64,000 nucleotides of DNA from Sphingopyxis sp. PAMC25046 (GCF_004795895.1 NZ_CP039250.1:1178001-1242000); one strand, 5' to 3'. Shown: positions 9,111 through 17,698, counted from the first letter of the stretch. Numbers and translations: made by a program. Notes: generated from the letters alone by a model not told the origin.

Positions 9111-9170
9111 GCGACGGACGGCAGGTTTGCTCAGTTGGCACTTGAAAGCCGACTGTCCGCAAGTGATGAC

Positions 9171-9184
9171 GTGGACGGCTCTCC
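9171..9184 (+). repeat. left subterminal inverted repeat of the IS1111-type element
   Basis: GTGGACGGCTCTCC; it pairs with 10513-10526 with one mismatch. Confidence 0.8.
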
Positions 9185-9231
9185 AACGCCCCGCGGTATA
9201 GTCCGCGGGATGAGCTGGAAGGAGAGCTACG

Positions 9232-10260
9232 ATGGAGAAGATTGCAACAGTCGGGTTGGATATCGCGAAGTCGGTGTTTCAGGTCCACGGCGTTGATGCT
9301 GCAGGCGAAGTGGTGGTGCGCAAGCGCCTGAGCCGGGCGCGCGTGATTCCGTTCTTTGCGAAGCTGCCGCGATGTCTGGTCGGCATCGAGGCCTGCAGCA
9401 ACTCTCATCACTGGGCCCGCGAGTTGATCGCGCTGGGGCATGATGTTCGACTGATGCCGGCGCAATATGTGAAGCCCTATGTGAAGCGCGGCAAGAACGA
9501 CGCTGCCGATGCCGAGGCGATCTGCGAGGCGGTAACGCGGCCGACGATGCGGTTCGTGACGGTGAAGACCCCGGAGCAGCAGAGCGTGATGATGCTTCAC
9601 CGGGTCCGCCTGATGCTCAACCGCCAGCGCACTCAGCTGTCGAACGCGACGCGGGCCCATATGTCGGAGTTCGGGATCGTGGCGCCGGTGGGGCGCATTG
9701 GGCTCGAGCACCTGCTGGCGATAGTCGCCGACAAAGATGACGAGAGCATCCCACCCGATGCCCGGCTCTGCCTGGAGATGCTCGGGGCGCAGCTCGCCAT
9801 CGTGAAGGAACAGATCCTCGAGAATGACCGGCGCATCCGTGCGAGTGCGCGCGACACAGAAGTCGGGCAGCGGTTGATGGAGATTCCCGGCATCGGACCG
9901 CTGCTTGCCAGCGCCTTTGTTGCCAGTGTCGGCGACCCCGGTATTTTCAAGACGGGGCGCGACCTCGCCGCGTGGATAGGCCTGGTCCCTCGGCAGAACT
10001 CCAGCGGAGGGAAGGAGCGGCTCGGCGGCATATCGCGTGCGGGCAACCAATATCTGCGCCAGATGCTCGTCGTCGGTTCGATGGCCGTCATCCGCCATGC
10101 TGAACGACACGGCACCAAACGGCCGTGGCTCATCGAACTGATGAAGCGTCGCGCGAAGAAAATTGCAGCTGTGGCGCTAGCTAACAAAACCGCCCGCATG
10201 GTCTGGGCACTGATGACGAGCGGAGAGCGCTACCGCGAACCGCAGGTCGCGCACGCATAA
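9232..10260 (+). CDS. IS110/IS1111-family DEDD transposase
   Basis: 342 residues, full length. The RuvC-like N-terminal domain has Asp10 in VGLDIAKSVFQVHG, Glu52 in VGIEACSNSHHWARE and the KRGKNDAADAEAI acidic pair, matching the DEDD signature. The C-terminal Tnp_20 domain reads IPGIGPLLASAFVASVGD, then LVPRQNSSGGKERLGGISRAGNQYLRQML with the catalytic Ser region. IS110 recombinases act with an element-encoded bridge RNA. No frameshift or stop is seen, so it may be active. Confidence 0.95.
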   Translation: MEKIATVGLDIAKSVFQVHGVDAAGEVVVRKRLSRARVIPFFAKLPRCLVGIEACSNSHHWARELIALGHDVRLMPAQYVKPYVKRGKNDAADAEAICEAVTRPTMRFVTVKTPEQQSVMMLHRVRLMLNRQRTQLSNATRAHMSEFGIVAPVGRIGLEHLLAIVADKDDESIPPDARLCLEMLGAQLAIVKEQILENDRRIRASARDTEVGQRLMEIPGIGPLLASAFVASVGDPGIFKTGRDLAAWIGLVPRQNSSGGKERLGGISRAGNQYLRQMLVVGSMAVIRHAERHGTKRPWLIELMKRRAKKIAAVALANKTARMVWALMTSGERYREPQVAHA

Positions 10261-10512
10261 GAGATCAGGCGCCGAACTTGGCGTCGCCGAGGTTGGGAAG
10301 GGCAGATAGGAGCTGATGCACAAAGCCGGTTGAAACCGCCGGATCAGGAAAACCCATTTTGGCCGGTGCACCTCGAGTGCGAGCAATTGGTCGGGACCCG
10401 ATCCGCGCGAAAGGCATCATGGCCAGCGGCGCATGACAAGGCCGCATCACAGGCCGGACACATGGCTGCACCAACCAGCAGGTCGCATCACATCCAGAAA
10501 CCACTTGCCAAC
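10261..10512 (+). ncRNA. right-end non-coding arm, candidate bridge-RNA region of the IS
   Basis: 252 bp between the transposase stop and the right subterminal repeat contain no gene. In IS1111-type members of the IS110 family the bridge RNA, which pairs with target and donor DNA, is known to be encoded in the right end. Local complementarity is present (for example GGCGCCGAACTTGGCGTC near 10267). Exact RNA ends and guide loops cannot be set by eye. Confidence 0.4.
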
Positions 10513-10526
10513 GGAGGGCCGTCCAC
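10513..10526 (-). repeat. right subterminal inverted repeat of the IS1111-type element
   Basis: The reverse complement reads GTGGACGGCCCTCC, matching 9171-9184 at 13 of 14 positions. Confidence 0.8.
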
Positions 10527-10541
10527 ACACGGCCAGAATCT

Positions 10542-11252
10542 CTATCGAGGGCGATAAGCTTCGCAGGCGATTCCGTCGCCATCGCCATCCATCTCGGGGC
10601 GATAGCCGGGCTGACCTCGATAGATCGGAGCGGCACCAGCAGCCCAAGCCTCCTTGCAGTTGCGGAAATACGCGCTGGATGCTGAAGGCGGCGTTGCCGG
10701 TCGGGGGTCGTCTGACACGCGCGCGGGCGGCTGGCGCGCGGCGGGGTTGGCGGCTCGATAATCGGCGGGCATCTGAAATTCGCTGCCCCAGAGACCGAGT
10801 TTGCGCTCGCGCGCTCTAGCTTCGTTGGGGACATAGGCGGCCGTGAATTTGGACAGTGCGACGGCGAGGCCTGCATCGACGATGGCGGCGGAGAGGTCGG
10901 CCCGTCCGACCCTGCACATCGCGACGGTGCGGCCATAGTCGTCGATGTCGCGCTGTTCGCAGCGCACGGTATGGCCCTCGACGAGCGCGGCGAGCTTGCC
11001 CGCCGCTTCCCTGCCGCAGGCCCAGCGGCTGTCGCCGCGCATGCAGGTCTGCTTCAGTTCGGGCGCGTCGATCCCGTAAAGCCGGACGACGACACCTGTG
11101 AGGTTGAGCGTATCGCCGTCGGAGACGCGCGCGGGGCCGCTCACGTCCTGTGCGACCGACGGGGCAGGGGGCAGGGCGAACGAGAGGATGATAGCGGCTA
11201 GCGCGTAGCGCGTGGTCCGGCGTGTCGCGCAGGTCGGGATTTTCGATGTCAC
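10542..11252 (-). CDS. secreted thermonuclease-like (SNase) protein with excalibur domain
   Basis: 236 residues from a GTG at 11252 that overlaps the SRAP stop (GTGA). A signal peptide is evident (YALAAIILSFALPPAPSVAQ). The SNase fold follows: RVSDGDTLNLTGVVVRLYGIDAPELKQ, then GREAAGKLAALVEG and RDIDDYGRTVAMC, including the Asp/Arg residues used by staphylococcal nuclease. The C-terminus YRPEMDGDGDGIACE is an excalibur calcium-binding motif. It is probably an exported Ca-dependent nuclease; such genes are frequent on conjugative elements. Confidence 0.9.
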   Translation of the reverse strand: MTSKIPTCATRRTTRYALAAIILSFALPPAPSVAQDVSGPARVSDGDTLNLTGVVVRLYGIDAPELKQTCMRGDSRWACGREAAGKLAALVEGHTVRCEQRDIDDYGRTVAMCRVGRADLSAAIVDAGLAVALSKFTAAYVPNEARARERKLGLWGSEFQMPADYRAANPAARQPPARVSDDPRPATPPSASSAYFRNCKEAWAAGAAPIYRGQPGYRPEMDGDGDGIACEAYRPR

Positions 11253-11923
11253 AGCAGGGTTGCGGCCGTGGGCGCCGGATCTTTCCTGGTACGACCCGCG
11301 TACCAGAGCTCGGGCGTATGATCGACGACGAGACGATCGGCGGGATATTGAGTGACGAGCTTCATCGCCTCCTCGGCCGGTGCGTGCAGCCATGCTTCAT
11401 GGTCTTCGGGATGCAGGATAACGGGCATCCGGTCATGGACCTCGAGCATCTTGGGAACGGCATCGACCATGACCATCGTATAGCTGTCTCCCCATTCGTC
11501 GGTCGGGCGCCAGAAGCCCGCGCAGGCGGCGAGCGGCTGGTCGGCGATGCTTATCCATGTGCGTGTCATTTGACCTTCGGGCCCAACGGCTTCGGCGAAA
11601 GCGGTGATCGGAATGAGGCAGCGCTGCCCGGGCTGGACGAACCATTCGCGCCACATATTGTATGGCGACATCAGCTTGTCGTCGCGGGCGTTGTTGACAT
11701 GAGTAGGCTTGTTGGGCTTGCCGGTCTTCTTGTTGGTCGAATGCCGCGGGAAGCCCCACACCATTGCATCGAGCTGGCGTTCGTCGGCAACTTCGCGGAC
11801 GATGAAGCCGGTGCCACCCTTCCAGACGTCCCCAGAGCTCGCATTGGTCTGTTTCTTGCGTTGCGCCTTGAAATGCGATGCGACCTCGTCGACCGAGGCT
11901 TTGAGCGTGATCTGGTTGCACAT
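11249..11923 (-). CDS. SRAP-domain abasic-site processing protein (YedK/HMCES family)
   Basis: 224 residues from the ATG at 11923, chosen because SRAP proteins expose Cys2 after Met removal (MCNQITL). Family blocks include FIVREVADERQLDAMVWGF, THVNNARDDKL (Asn of the active site), RCLIPITAFAEAV and MLEVHDRMPVIL with the catalytic His. SRAP proteins form a DNA-protein crosslink with abasic sites in single-stranded DNA, which suits protection of ssDNA during conjugation. It lies immediately downstream of a second SRAP-like gene. Confidence 0.92.
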   Translation of the reverse strand: MCNQITLKASVDEVASHFKAQRKKQTNASSGDVWKGGTGFIVREVADERQLDAMVWGFPRHSTNKKTGKPNKPTHVNNARDDKLMSPYNMWREWFVQPGQRCLIPITAFAEAVGPEGQMTRTWISIADQPLAACAGFWRPTDEWGDSYTMVMVDAVPKMLEVHDRMPVILHPEDHEAWLHAPAEEAMKLVTQYPADRLVVDHTPELWYAGRTRKDPAPTAATLL

Positions 11924-11937
11924 ATGCGGCTCCCGCG

Positions 11938-12453
11938 TCAGGCGGCGCCGCGCAGTCCTTCGAAACGGGGCTGGATCGGCGGCATGATGGTGAAACATCC
12001 TTCGGGGAAGGGGCGCAAAATGTCCAGCGGGGCCCGGGCCTGTTCGAGCCAGTCATACCAGTCGTCGGGGTGTACGACCGCGACGTGGCGATCCTTAAAC
12101 GGCTCGAGATCCGGATAGGCGGGGACGGTCAGCGCCGCGAAGGCGTCTGGATAATAACGCGTCCCGCGCTGCCATACGCCCGCGATGCAGAAAAAGGGAA
12201 TGTCGGTGACAAGGCTCGCCGCGTAAAGCGTCTTGCCGTCGCGCTTGATGCCGAACTCGTTGGCGAGGATAAGGCAGGGGTTTTCGATGCGCGCGGTCTC
12301 GGACCTGAGGAGAGGTATCTGGCCGATGCCGGGGTCGCGTGACCGGAGGCCCCAATGCGCCTCGATCTGCCGTTCCTCCTGGCCGTCCCAGATCATGATC
12401 CGGTGGCCACCCTTGCCGAGGCCCTGCAGGACGTCGTCGAAATCCCGTTCCAT
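11938..12453 (-). CDS. divergent SRAP-like protein lacking the N-terminal catalytic Cys
   Basis: 171 residues. The order of blocks follows SRAP: IEAHWGLRS (cf. VWGF), ENPCLILANEFGIKRDGKTLYAASLVTDIPFFCIAGVWQ, and HVAVVHPDDWYDWLEQ (cf. MPVILHPEDHEAWL in the neighbour). It begins MERDFDDVLQ, so there is no Cys2 nucleophile. It sits 14 nt upstream of the canonical SRAP gene in the same operon, so it may be a non-crosslinking partner or regulator. Assignment rests on by-eye alignment. Confidence 0.7.
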   Translation of the reverse strand: MERDFDDVLQGLGKGGHRIMIWDGQEERQIEAHWGLRSRDPGIGQIPLLRSETARIENPCLILANEFGIKRDGKTLYAASLVTDIPFFCIAGVWQRGTRYYPDAFAALTVPAYPDLEPFKDRHVAVVHPDDWYDWLEQARAPLDILRPFPEGCFTIMPPIQPRFEGLRGAA

Positions 12454-12463
12454 TGTCTAACTC

Positions 12464-12793
12464 CTAGCTCCGGTAGCGGCGGATCGCGCGCTTCCATTCT
12501 CGTTCGTCGACCAGCTCCTTGATGCAGATCGCATCCTTGTCCCAATTGACGACTTCAAGGCGGAGCGGTTCGACGCGACGACCCAAGCTCCACGCGCAAT
12601 TCCGGCACCAGAAGTGCCGGCACGCCTGGCGAAGATTGTCGTCCCAGCCTTTGCGGTGGAAGCGGTACCAGAGCAGCCCCGCATCGAATTTTGCATGATG
12701 CCCGCAGCGACAGACCGGCTGCACCGCATAATGCCAGATGGCCGCCTCGAAAATGTGCGTGGCCCGCGGAATGCCCGATTTCGTATGCTGCAC
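12464..12793 (-). CDS. small Cys/His-rich protein, possible zinc-binding
   Basis: 109 residues, no named family recognised. It carries VCRCGHHAKFD and, further on, ACRHFWCRNCAW, together giving a C-x-C-H-H...C-x3-W-C-x2-C arrangement compatible with a zinc ribbon. The C-terminus is basic (REWKRAIRRYRS), suggesting nucleic-acid binding. It lies 10 nt upstream of the SRAP-like gene and 1 nt downstream of the next small gene, so it is in the same operon. Confidence 0.65.
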   Translation of the reverse strand: MQHTKSGIPRATHIFEAAIWHYAVQPVCRCGHHAKFDAGLLWYRFHRKGWDDNLRQACRHFWCRNCAWSLGRRVEPLRLEVVNWDKDAICIKELVDEREWKRAIRRYRS

Positions 12794-12794
12794 G

Positions 12795-12986
12795 TCACAG
12801 CGCCAGCACCAGCTGATCGGGATCGGCCGCAGTCAGGCAATCGCCGTCGATGCGCACATTCGTGAGCGCCAGTTCTTGCGCCGCGGCCTCGCGGATGATT
12901 TCCGTTGGCGCGGTCAGGCCGACGCGCGCCCACCCCGGGGCGTCGAGGAGTGCGCGAGCGATTCGGTCGGGGTCGATTCTCGTCAT
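12795..12986 (-). CDS. small DUF6771-like protein
   Basis: 63 residues from the ATG at 12986 (MTRIDPDRIARALLDAPGWARVGLTAPTE). A single-domain helical protein, similar in pattern to the DUF6771 family common on sphingomonad accessory elements; function unknown. It is the first gene of the operon leading to the SRAP pair and the nuclease. An upstream alternative start adds nine unlikely residues. Confidence 0.65.
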   Translation of the reverse strand: MTRIDPDRIARALLDAPGWARVGLTAPTEIIREAAAQELALTNVRIDGDCLTAADPDQLVLAL

Positions 12987-14222
12987 GGAACAATGAGAAC
13001 ATAAAAAGAACAAACGAGCAAGCCGCAGCGCGCTCGCGTTAGCTTGGCCTCGCTTTGCCGCCGCTACGCGAGCGGTCTCACCGCGAGCCGTTCGGCGCAG
13101 ACTTGGCGGTCCGGACAGGCGCTCTTTTTGGCATTTTCCAAGAAAGCGCCCGAGTGCGATCGGCCAGAAACGCCAACGCGGGTGTCCTTGGGCGACCTGG
13201 GGATAGCTGGTGTCGTAGATAGCTGCGCGGGCGAGGGCTGGTGGATCGTGCTGTGCGCCGAGTCAGTGGCGCCGAATTGCAAACTGAAAGATTACGTCAG
13301 ATTGGCAAACTGTGAACGGAAAAGACAATCTATCCTGGTGGCAGGAAAGTTTTGTTTTTGAAAACGGCGAGGTTTCCCTAACGGCGGCCGCGTCGGTGGA
13401 GGGGCCTCTGGTTACCGATAAGGGGACCGATCTCATCATTCCGATAACAGTCGGCCGGGCATGCGACCCGCCCGGCCGTACCTGGGCGGCGCTCCGCGCC
13501 TAGACCCCGGTTTTCCGGGCGCGGGGTGCCGTCATTTTCAGGGACGGAGGTCGGCCGGGAGCGTCACTAAAAGACGGCGCATTCATTAGGCAGAACTGGC
13601 GTTTCCCGCCACGCGGGGGTCGCTTTATGTGGAAGGCGAGGTTCGCTTTCCAGCATCGCATCAACCTGTGTTTTCAGGTTTCGTCACCGAATGCCGCCGG
13701 TCCGCCAATGGACAGCCTCAGCCTCGGCGCTGAACATCTCGTATGAACCGAGAGGGGCCGCGCTCAGAATCTCCGCGCGACAAGCGCAAGCCTACAAGCT
13801 GCCTCGCCGCCATCGGCCATATCCAATGGGCAGAGGCCACGCGCTCACGCCAAGTGCCAGCGCGGAGAGACTGCGAGCCGCATGCATCGCGCAAGGCGGA
13901 TGGCGGGTGAGGGCGCCGCGCGTCCGCGCGGCCTAATGCAGGCAACGCTGACGCCCGCAAGACAATCTCATGACATTTCTACCCGCCGGTTCGGGAGGCC
14001 ACCTCCCCGATATCGCTCCCCTTCTTTCCGCTGACCCGAGCCAGTCCGCTCAGTGACTCGGTGATCGGTTTTCAGCCTCCGCACGCCACGGCGCGGGCGG
14101 CGAGGGGAGCGCGTGCATGCAGGCGGCGGCGTGGGCCGAGGGCGCGGCGCCACAGAGGAGAGAAGGGTCGGGAAGAGTGTCGCCGGGAAATGGTTCGCGC
14201 GCGACATTCGAAAGTAAGTGTC
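12987..14222. other. 1.2-kb region without a supported gene
   Basis: Short frames occur on both strands (for example 13312-13503 and 13691-13936) but none shows a domain, ribosome site or sensible composition. GC-rich inverted segments lie near 13455-13535 (GGCCGGGCAT...CCCGGCC). The region separates two oppositely oriented accessory operons and probably holds both promoters. Confidence 0.4.
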
Positions 14223-14690
14223 ATGAATATCGGTGAAATCAGGAATGTGAATGATCGTCTGACCGGCTCGATCGCGACCCGCACGATCGACCTCCCGCGC
14301 ATCGGTCTGCGCAAGGTCGAAAGCATGAACCCGCGGGCACCCGTCTACGAGGTGTTGGCGCTCAACGTCGCTCGGCGCTGGGTGCAGGTCGGGGCGCTCT
14401 GGGAAGCGGCGTCGAAGAAGACCGGCGAGGTTTTCCTCGCGGGCAATATCGACGATCCGAGCCTCCCCGAACCGCTGCCGGTGGCGCTGTTTCCGTCCGA
14501 GGACGGCGGCTACACCATCGCGTGGCGCCGCGAAACCGTCCGTGCCGAGTTCGGCGGCGGCTTCGGCGCCAGCACGCGCAGCTATGACGAGCAGCCGCAG
14601 GACCGCGGCTTCGGCGAGAGCACGGCGAGCTCGAACGGCGCGCTGATGGGCGCCGGCGCCGACCTCGATGACGAGGTGCCCTTCGGCTGA
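14223..14690 (+). CDS. DUF736-family protein
   Basis: 155 residues from the ATG at 14223 (MNIGEIRNVNDRLTGSIATRTIDLPRIGLRKVE). The I-G-x-I...L-x-G-x-I-x-T start and the later PDYEV-like segment (RAPVYEVLALNVARRWVQVGALWEAASKKTGEVFLAGNIDDPSLPEPL) are the DUF736 pattern. DUF736 proteins are small and frequent on alphaproteobacterial conjugative elements, where they may bind ssDNA; function is not established. The C-terminal 45 residues are Gly/Ser-rich and acidic, reminiscent of an SSB tail (DLDDEVPFG). Confidence 0.85.
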   Translation: MNIGEIRNVNDRLTGSIATRTIDLPRIGLRKVESMNPRAPVYEVLALNVARRWVQVGALWEAASKKTGEVFLAGNIDDPSLPEPLPVALFPSEDGGYTIAWRRETVRAEFGGGFGASTRSYDEQPQDRGFGESTASSNGALMGAGADLDDEVPFG

Positions 14691-14708
14691 CGAATACGCT
14701 GCAACCGG

Positions 14709-14745
14709 GCCGGGAGGCGCTGCCGCGCTTCCCGGCTCTTTTCTT
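14709..14745 (+). terminator. rho-independent terminator after the DUF736 gene
   Basis: Stem GCCGGGAGGCGC / GCGCTTCCCGGC (11 of 12 pairs) with loop TGCC, followed by TCTTTTCTTG. Confidence 0.75.
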
Positions 14746-14767
14746 GTCCGATCCAAGGAGACCGAAC

Positions 14768-15820
14768 ATGGTCGCTCATTCTTCCGCGCAAAGCGTCGAC
14801 AGCTTTGCAGACCTTCGCGCGCTATACGCAGAGCAGATTGCCACGCCTGAATTCCAGGCGTCGTTCGGCGACCCCATTCCTCTTTCGATTATCGAACCCG
14901 GCGACGAGCCCAGGGAGCATGACATGCCCGAGCCCTTTGCGGCGCAGGCCGAATGCGGAGGAATTATCGCAACGATCTTCGACCTCTTCAACGACACGCG
15001 GCTCGCGCCGCTTTCGGCCGAGATCGCCTGGGGGTTCGTGAACAGCTTCCACTTCGTTGCCGGGAAACTCGAACGCCGCGAGGATGCGCTCGCGGTCGAG
15101 ATCGGCGACATGGTCCGGCGCCCGGACATGAGCGAGGTGTTCAACAGCGAGCTAGAGGAAAAGCAGCTCCTGTGTCAGTCGACCGCCGAACAGCGCGCGG
15201 CGATCGAATGCATGCGTGACTATGCCGCCGAAATGTATCGCGCGCAGTCGGGATGGCCCTGGTCGCCTGCACGCGGCTCGCGCGCATCTTCCGCCTCGAC
15301 CGCGAGCCAGATTGCGGCGCAGGACTTCCTGCGCGAACGCGCGCTCGAGACGCGCGAACGCTATCTGCCGCAGGGCCCGGTCGTCGTCTTTTCCGGGCCC
15401 GCGCAATGGCACGACTGGGAAATGCTTTGGCAGCGGCTGGACGAAATCCACGCCCGCGTGCCCCAAATGACGCTGGTGACGACCGGGCAGCGCAAGGGCG
15501 CCGACGCGATTGCCGCGGCCTGGGCCGCGCGATCCGAAACCCGCGTCCCCGTCGTGGCCTTCGGCCTCTACGGGACGGGACGCAAGACCGCCTTCACCCG
15601 CAACCGCAAGCTCGCCGAGCTTCGCCCCGTCGAAGCGGTGGTCTGCGAGGGGTCGGGGTTGCAGGCCAATCTCTATCAGACGCTGCGCCAGGCCAATGTC
15701 CCGATCCACGCCTTCCGCAAGGCTGACCAGGCGCCGGAGAAGGAGGGTGCGCTCCGCCGTCCGACGGCGCATGGCGCGCTGAAAGCGGCGCGCGCCGATC
15801 CGATGTTCGCCGCGGCCTGA
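14768..15820 (+). CDS. DUF2493 (SLOG/YspA-like) domain protein, copy 1
   Basis: 350 residues from the ATG at 14768. The N-terminal half is helical and acidic. The C-terminal domain has VVVFSGPAQWHDWEMLWQRLDEIHARVPQMTLVTTGQRKGADAIAAAWA, a Rossmann-like nucleotide-binding pattern of DUF2493/SLOG proteins (GADxIAxxWA), then TRNRKLAELRPVEAVVCEGSG. SLOG proteins bind nucleotides or their derivatives; the function on conjugative elements is unknown. It is followed 450 bp later by a paralogue. Confidence 0.85.
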   Translation: MVAHSSAQSVDSFADLRALYAEQIATPEFQASFGDPIPLSIIEPGDEPREHDMPEPFAAQAECGGIIATIFDLFNDTRLAPLSAEIAWGFVNSFHFVAGKLERREDALAVEIGDMVRRPDMSEVFNSELEEKQLLCQSTAEQRAAIECMRDYAAEMYRAQSGWPWSPARGSRASSASTASQIAAQDFLRERALETRERYLPQGPVVVFSGPAQWHDWEMLWQRLDEIHARVPQMTLVTTGQRKGADAIAAAWAARSETRVPVVAFGLYGTGRKTAFTRNRKLAELRPVEAVVCEGSGLQANLYQTLRQANVPIHAFRKADQAPEKEGALRRPTAHGALKAARADPMFAAA

Positions 15821-15863
15821 CATCGACCGGGCCATAGGCCCGGCTGTCCCTTGGCTCCACCTT

Positions 15864-15897
15864 GGCCGGTGCGCTGAAGCGCGCCGGCCTTTCTTTT
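15864..15897 (+). terminator. rho-independent terminator after DUF2493 copy 1
   Basis: Stem GGCCGGTGCGC / GCGCGCCGGCC (10 of 11 plus a wobble), loop TGAA, then TTTCTTTT. Confidence 0.75.
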
Positions 15898-16270
15898 GCT
15901 GCGGGGGATTTGCTGCACGCCCTGACCGCCCAGGCTGCGCCTAACCAGCCGCACCCTCATGCTCGCATATCGCGCCGCGGAAGGCCCGGAGCCTTTGCGG
16001 ATCGGGGGCATCGAGCCCCCACTCCGCAAACCTCTTCCTCTCTCTCAAGTCTTCTTAGTGTGGCACGGGGCCGCATCGGCCTCAAGGACGGCGGGGCCCC
16101 ACCATTTTCCCTGGCGGGTCGGGCGCGGGGCTTCTTCCTTCGATGGGCGTGGCCGCCAGAGAAAATCGTGACCCCCACCGCCGCTTCGCGGTCGGGCTTC
16201 GCCCGATCCTTGACCCCGCTACTCGGAGCCCGTGCAGGGGGAATGACCTCTCAATCTAGAGGAGGTCAAT
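15898..16270. other. intergenic spacer between the DUF2493 paralogues
   Basis: No supported gene. It is GC-rich with several imperfect inverted segments (around 16066-16110), and ends in a strong ribosome site (GAGGAGGTCAAT) 5' of the second DUF2493 gene. It should hold that gene's promoter. Confidence 0.45.
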
Positions 16271-17257
16271 ATGACGACGTTCAAACGCAGCATTCGAGAC
16301 TTTTCGGAAATCGCAGCTCTCATCGCCGAGGAGACGGGGGACGCGAACGACAGCTTCAGCGCCGCCTTCGACACGGATCTGGAACGCAGCAGGCTGGGGC
16401 GCAGCGAGGAGGAACAAACGTGCGATATGCCCGACGCGATGCAGGTGCAGCTTGCAGTTGAGCTTATGATCACGACCGTGTTCGATGTGCTGCGCGACAC
16501 GCGCATCGAAAGCGCGGCCGAACGGATCGCATGGGGGATCGTCCACAGCTTCCACCGCGTCGCAGGGCAGTTCGCTGGACAGTCCGACCGGGCGGCGCAG
16601 GAGGTGCGCGAGTTGCTGCGCTCGGCCGATGGCAGCGAGATCCACGGGGTCGAGCTGGAAGAACAGCAGCAACTTTTGGAATCGCTGGATGAAGCGAGCG
16701 ATGCCATCGCCTGCATGCGCGACCATGCCGCAGACATCTTTCACGCCGAAACGGGGCGTCCGTGGTCGGCGCCGAAGGCGACGCTGGTATCGTCGAAGCG
16801 CACCGCGTCGGTCATCGCAGGGACCGATTATCTCGCCGCACGCCGCCAGCGCCGCCTCGCGCAGCATTTTCCGCCGGGACCACTGGTGGTCTTCTCCGGG
16901 GGTGCGCGCTGGGCCGACCACCGGCCGATCTACAAGGCGCTTGAGGAGATGAAAGCAGCCCGACCGAACATGGTGCTGCTCACCACCGCGCAGGACAGGG
17001 GCGCCGATGCCATCGCCGCGGCGTGGGCAGCAAGAACGAAGACGCCGCTGGTCGCGCTGGGTATCGACAAGGCGCGCTGGGGGAACCGGGCGGGGTTCGT
17101 CCGCAACGACCAGATCGCGCGGTTGCAGCCGGTGGATGCCGTGGTCGCCGAAGGCACTGGGGTGCAGGCGCAGCTCGTGCGGGTGCTGCGAGCGGCCGGG
17201 GTTGAACCGGTGCTGCTTCCGCATCACGATATGCCGCGCGAACGGGTGCGGGCATAG
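16271..17257 (+). CDS. DUF2493 (SLOG/YspA-like) domain protein, copy 2
   Basis: 328 residues, collinear with the 14768-15820 protein. Shared blocks are IATIFDLFNDTRLAPLSAEIAWG in copy 1 and MITTVFDVLRDTRIESAAERIAWG here, and the C-terminal LVVFSGGARWADHRPIYKALEEM, DRGADAIAAAWAARTKTPLVALGI, FVRNDQIARLQPVDAVVAEGTGVQAQLV. A strong GAGGAGG ribosome site precedes it. The duplication is old: similarity is obvious but nucleotide identity is limited. Confidence 0.85.
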   Translation: MTTFKRSIRDFSEIAALIAEETGDANDSFSAAFDTDLERSRLGRSEEEQTCDMPDAMQVQLAVELMITTVFDVLRDTRIESAAERIAWGIVHSFHRVAGQFAGQSDRAAQEVRELLRSADGSEIHGVELEEQQQLLESLDEASDAIACMRDHAADIFHAETGRPWSAPKATLVSSKRTASVIAGTDYLAARRQRRLAQHFPPGPLVVFSGGARWADHRPIYKALEEMKAARPNMVLLTTAQDRGADAIAAAWAARTKTPLVALGIDKARWGNRAGFVRNDQIARLQPVDAVVAEGTGVQAQLVRVLRAAGVEPVLLPHHDMPRERVRA

Positions 17258-17265
17258 AAAGGCGA

Positions 17266-17310
17266 GGGGATCGGTCCGGGCGCTAGCTCGGACCGATCCC
17301 CTTATTTTTG
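17266..17310 (+). terminator. strong rho-independent terminator after DUF2493 copy 2
   Basis: Perfect 13-bp stem GGGGATCGGTCCG / CGGACCGATCCCC with a 10-nt loop, followed by TTATTTTTG. Confidence 0.9.
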
Positions 17311-17452
17311 GATCGAGCGTCCTGTCGCCACCCTCAGGTAACCGGACGCGGGAGCGCCCGGTCCCGTCGGGCGGCGATGCGGTGCGGCGCACCGGCCTCC
17401 TGCGCGCGGCTCCGCCGTGCTCGTCGCAGGGACCATCCCTTCGGGATGGGCG

Positions 17453-17698
17453 TCATTTGTGCGGGGCTATCTCCGGCAGGGGCTTGAGCGCCGCGACAGA
17501 TGCAGTCCCGCCAGCACGGATCGCAAGATCGACGATCTCCCGAAACTCCCGCTCGGTGAGGGTCTCGACAGGGAGCTCGGGCACGATCGCGGCATATTTG
17601 CCGCGCAGCGCGCGGCGGGCATTTTCGACATCTTCGGCGACCTTGCGCTGGCGCGCTTCGAGGTCGGCGAGACGCTCACGTTCATTCTTCTTGGGCAT
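17453..17698 (-). CDS. small coiled-coil protein, possible conjugation accessory
   Basis: 81 residues from the ATG at 17698 (MPKKNERERLADLEARQRKVAEDVENARRALRGKY). The first half is a charged coiled coil. The second half (LTEREFREIVDLAIRAGGTASVAALKPLPE) resembles the tail of small TraC/TraD-type mobilisation accessory proteins of alphaproteobacterial elements. No family is assigned with certainty. Confidence 0.55.
   Translation of the reverse strand: MPKKNERERLADLEARQRKVAEDVENARRALRGKYAAIVPELPVETLTEREFREIVDLAIRAGGTASVAALKPLPEIAPHK

Larger units (their letters stand above)
9171..10526 (+). mobile_element. IS110-family, IS1111-subgroup insertion sequence
   Basis: A single transposase gene is bracketed by near-identical subterminal inverted repeats: GTGGACGGCTCTCC at 9171-9184, and at 10513-10526 a sequence whose reverse complement is GTGGACGGCCCTCC (13 of 14 identical). 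Subterminal repeats and a long 3' non-coding arm (10261-10512) are features of the IS1111 branch. True ends probably lie a few bases outside the repeats; no target duplication is expected for this family. It sits between lysR and the nuclease gene. Confidence 0.85.

Noticed and set aside
9070..10110. 346-residue minus-strand open frame
   Set aside because: Antisense of the IS110 transposase.
13691..13960. Pair of small overlapping frames on both strands
   Set aside because: No ribosome site, domain or consistent codon bias; likely chance in GC-rich DNA.
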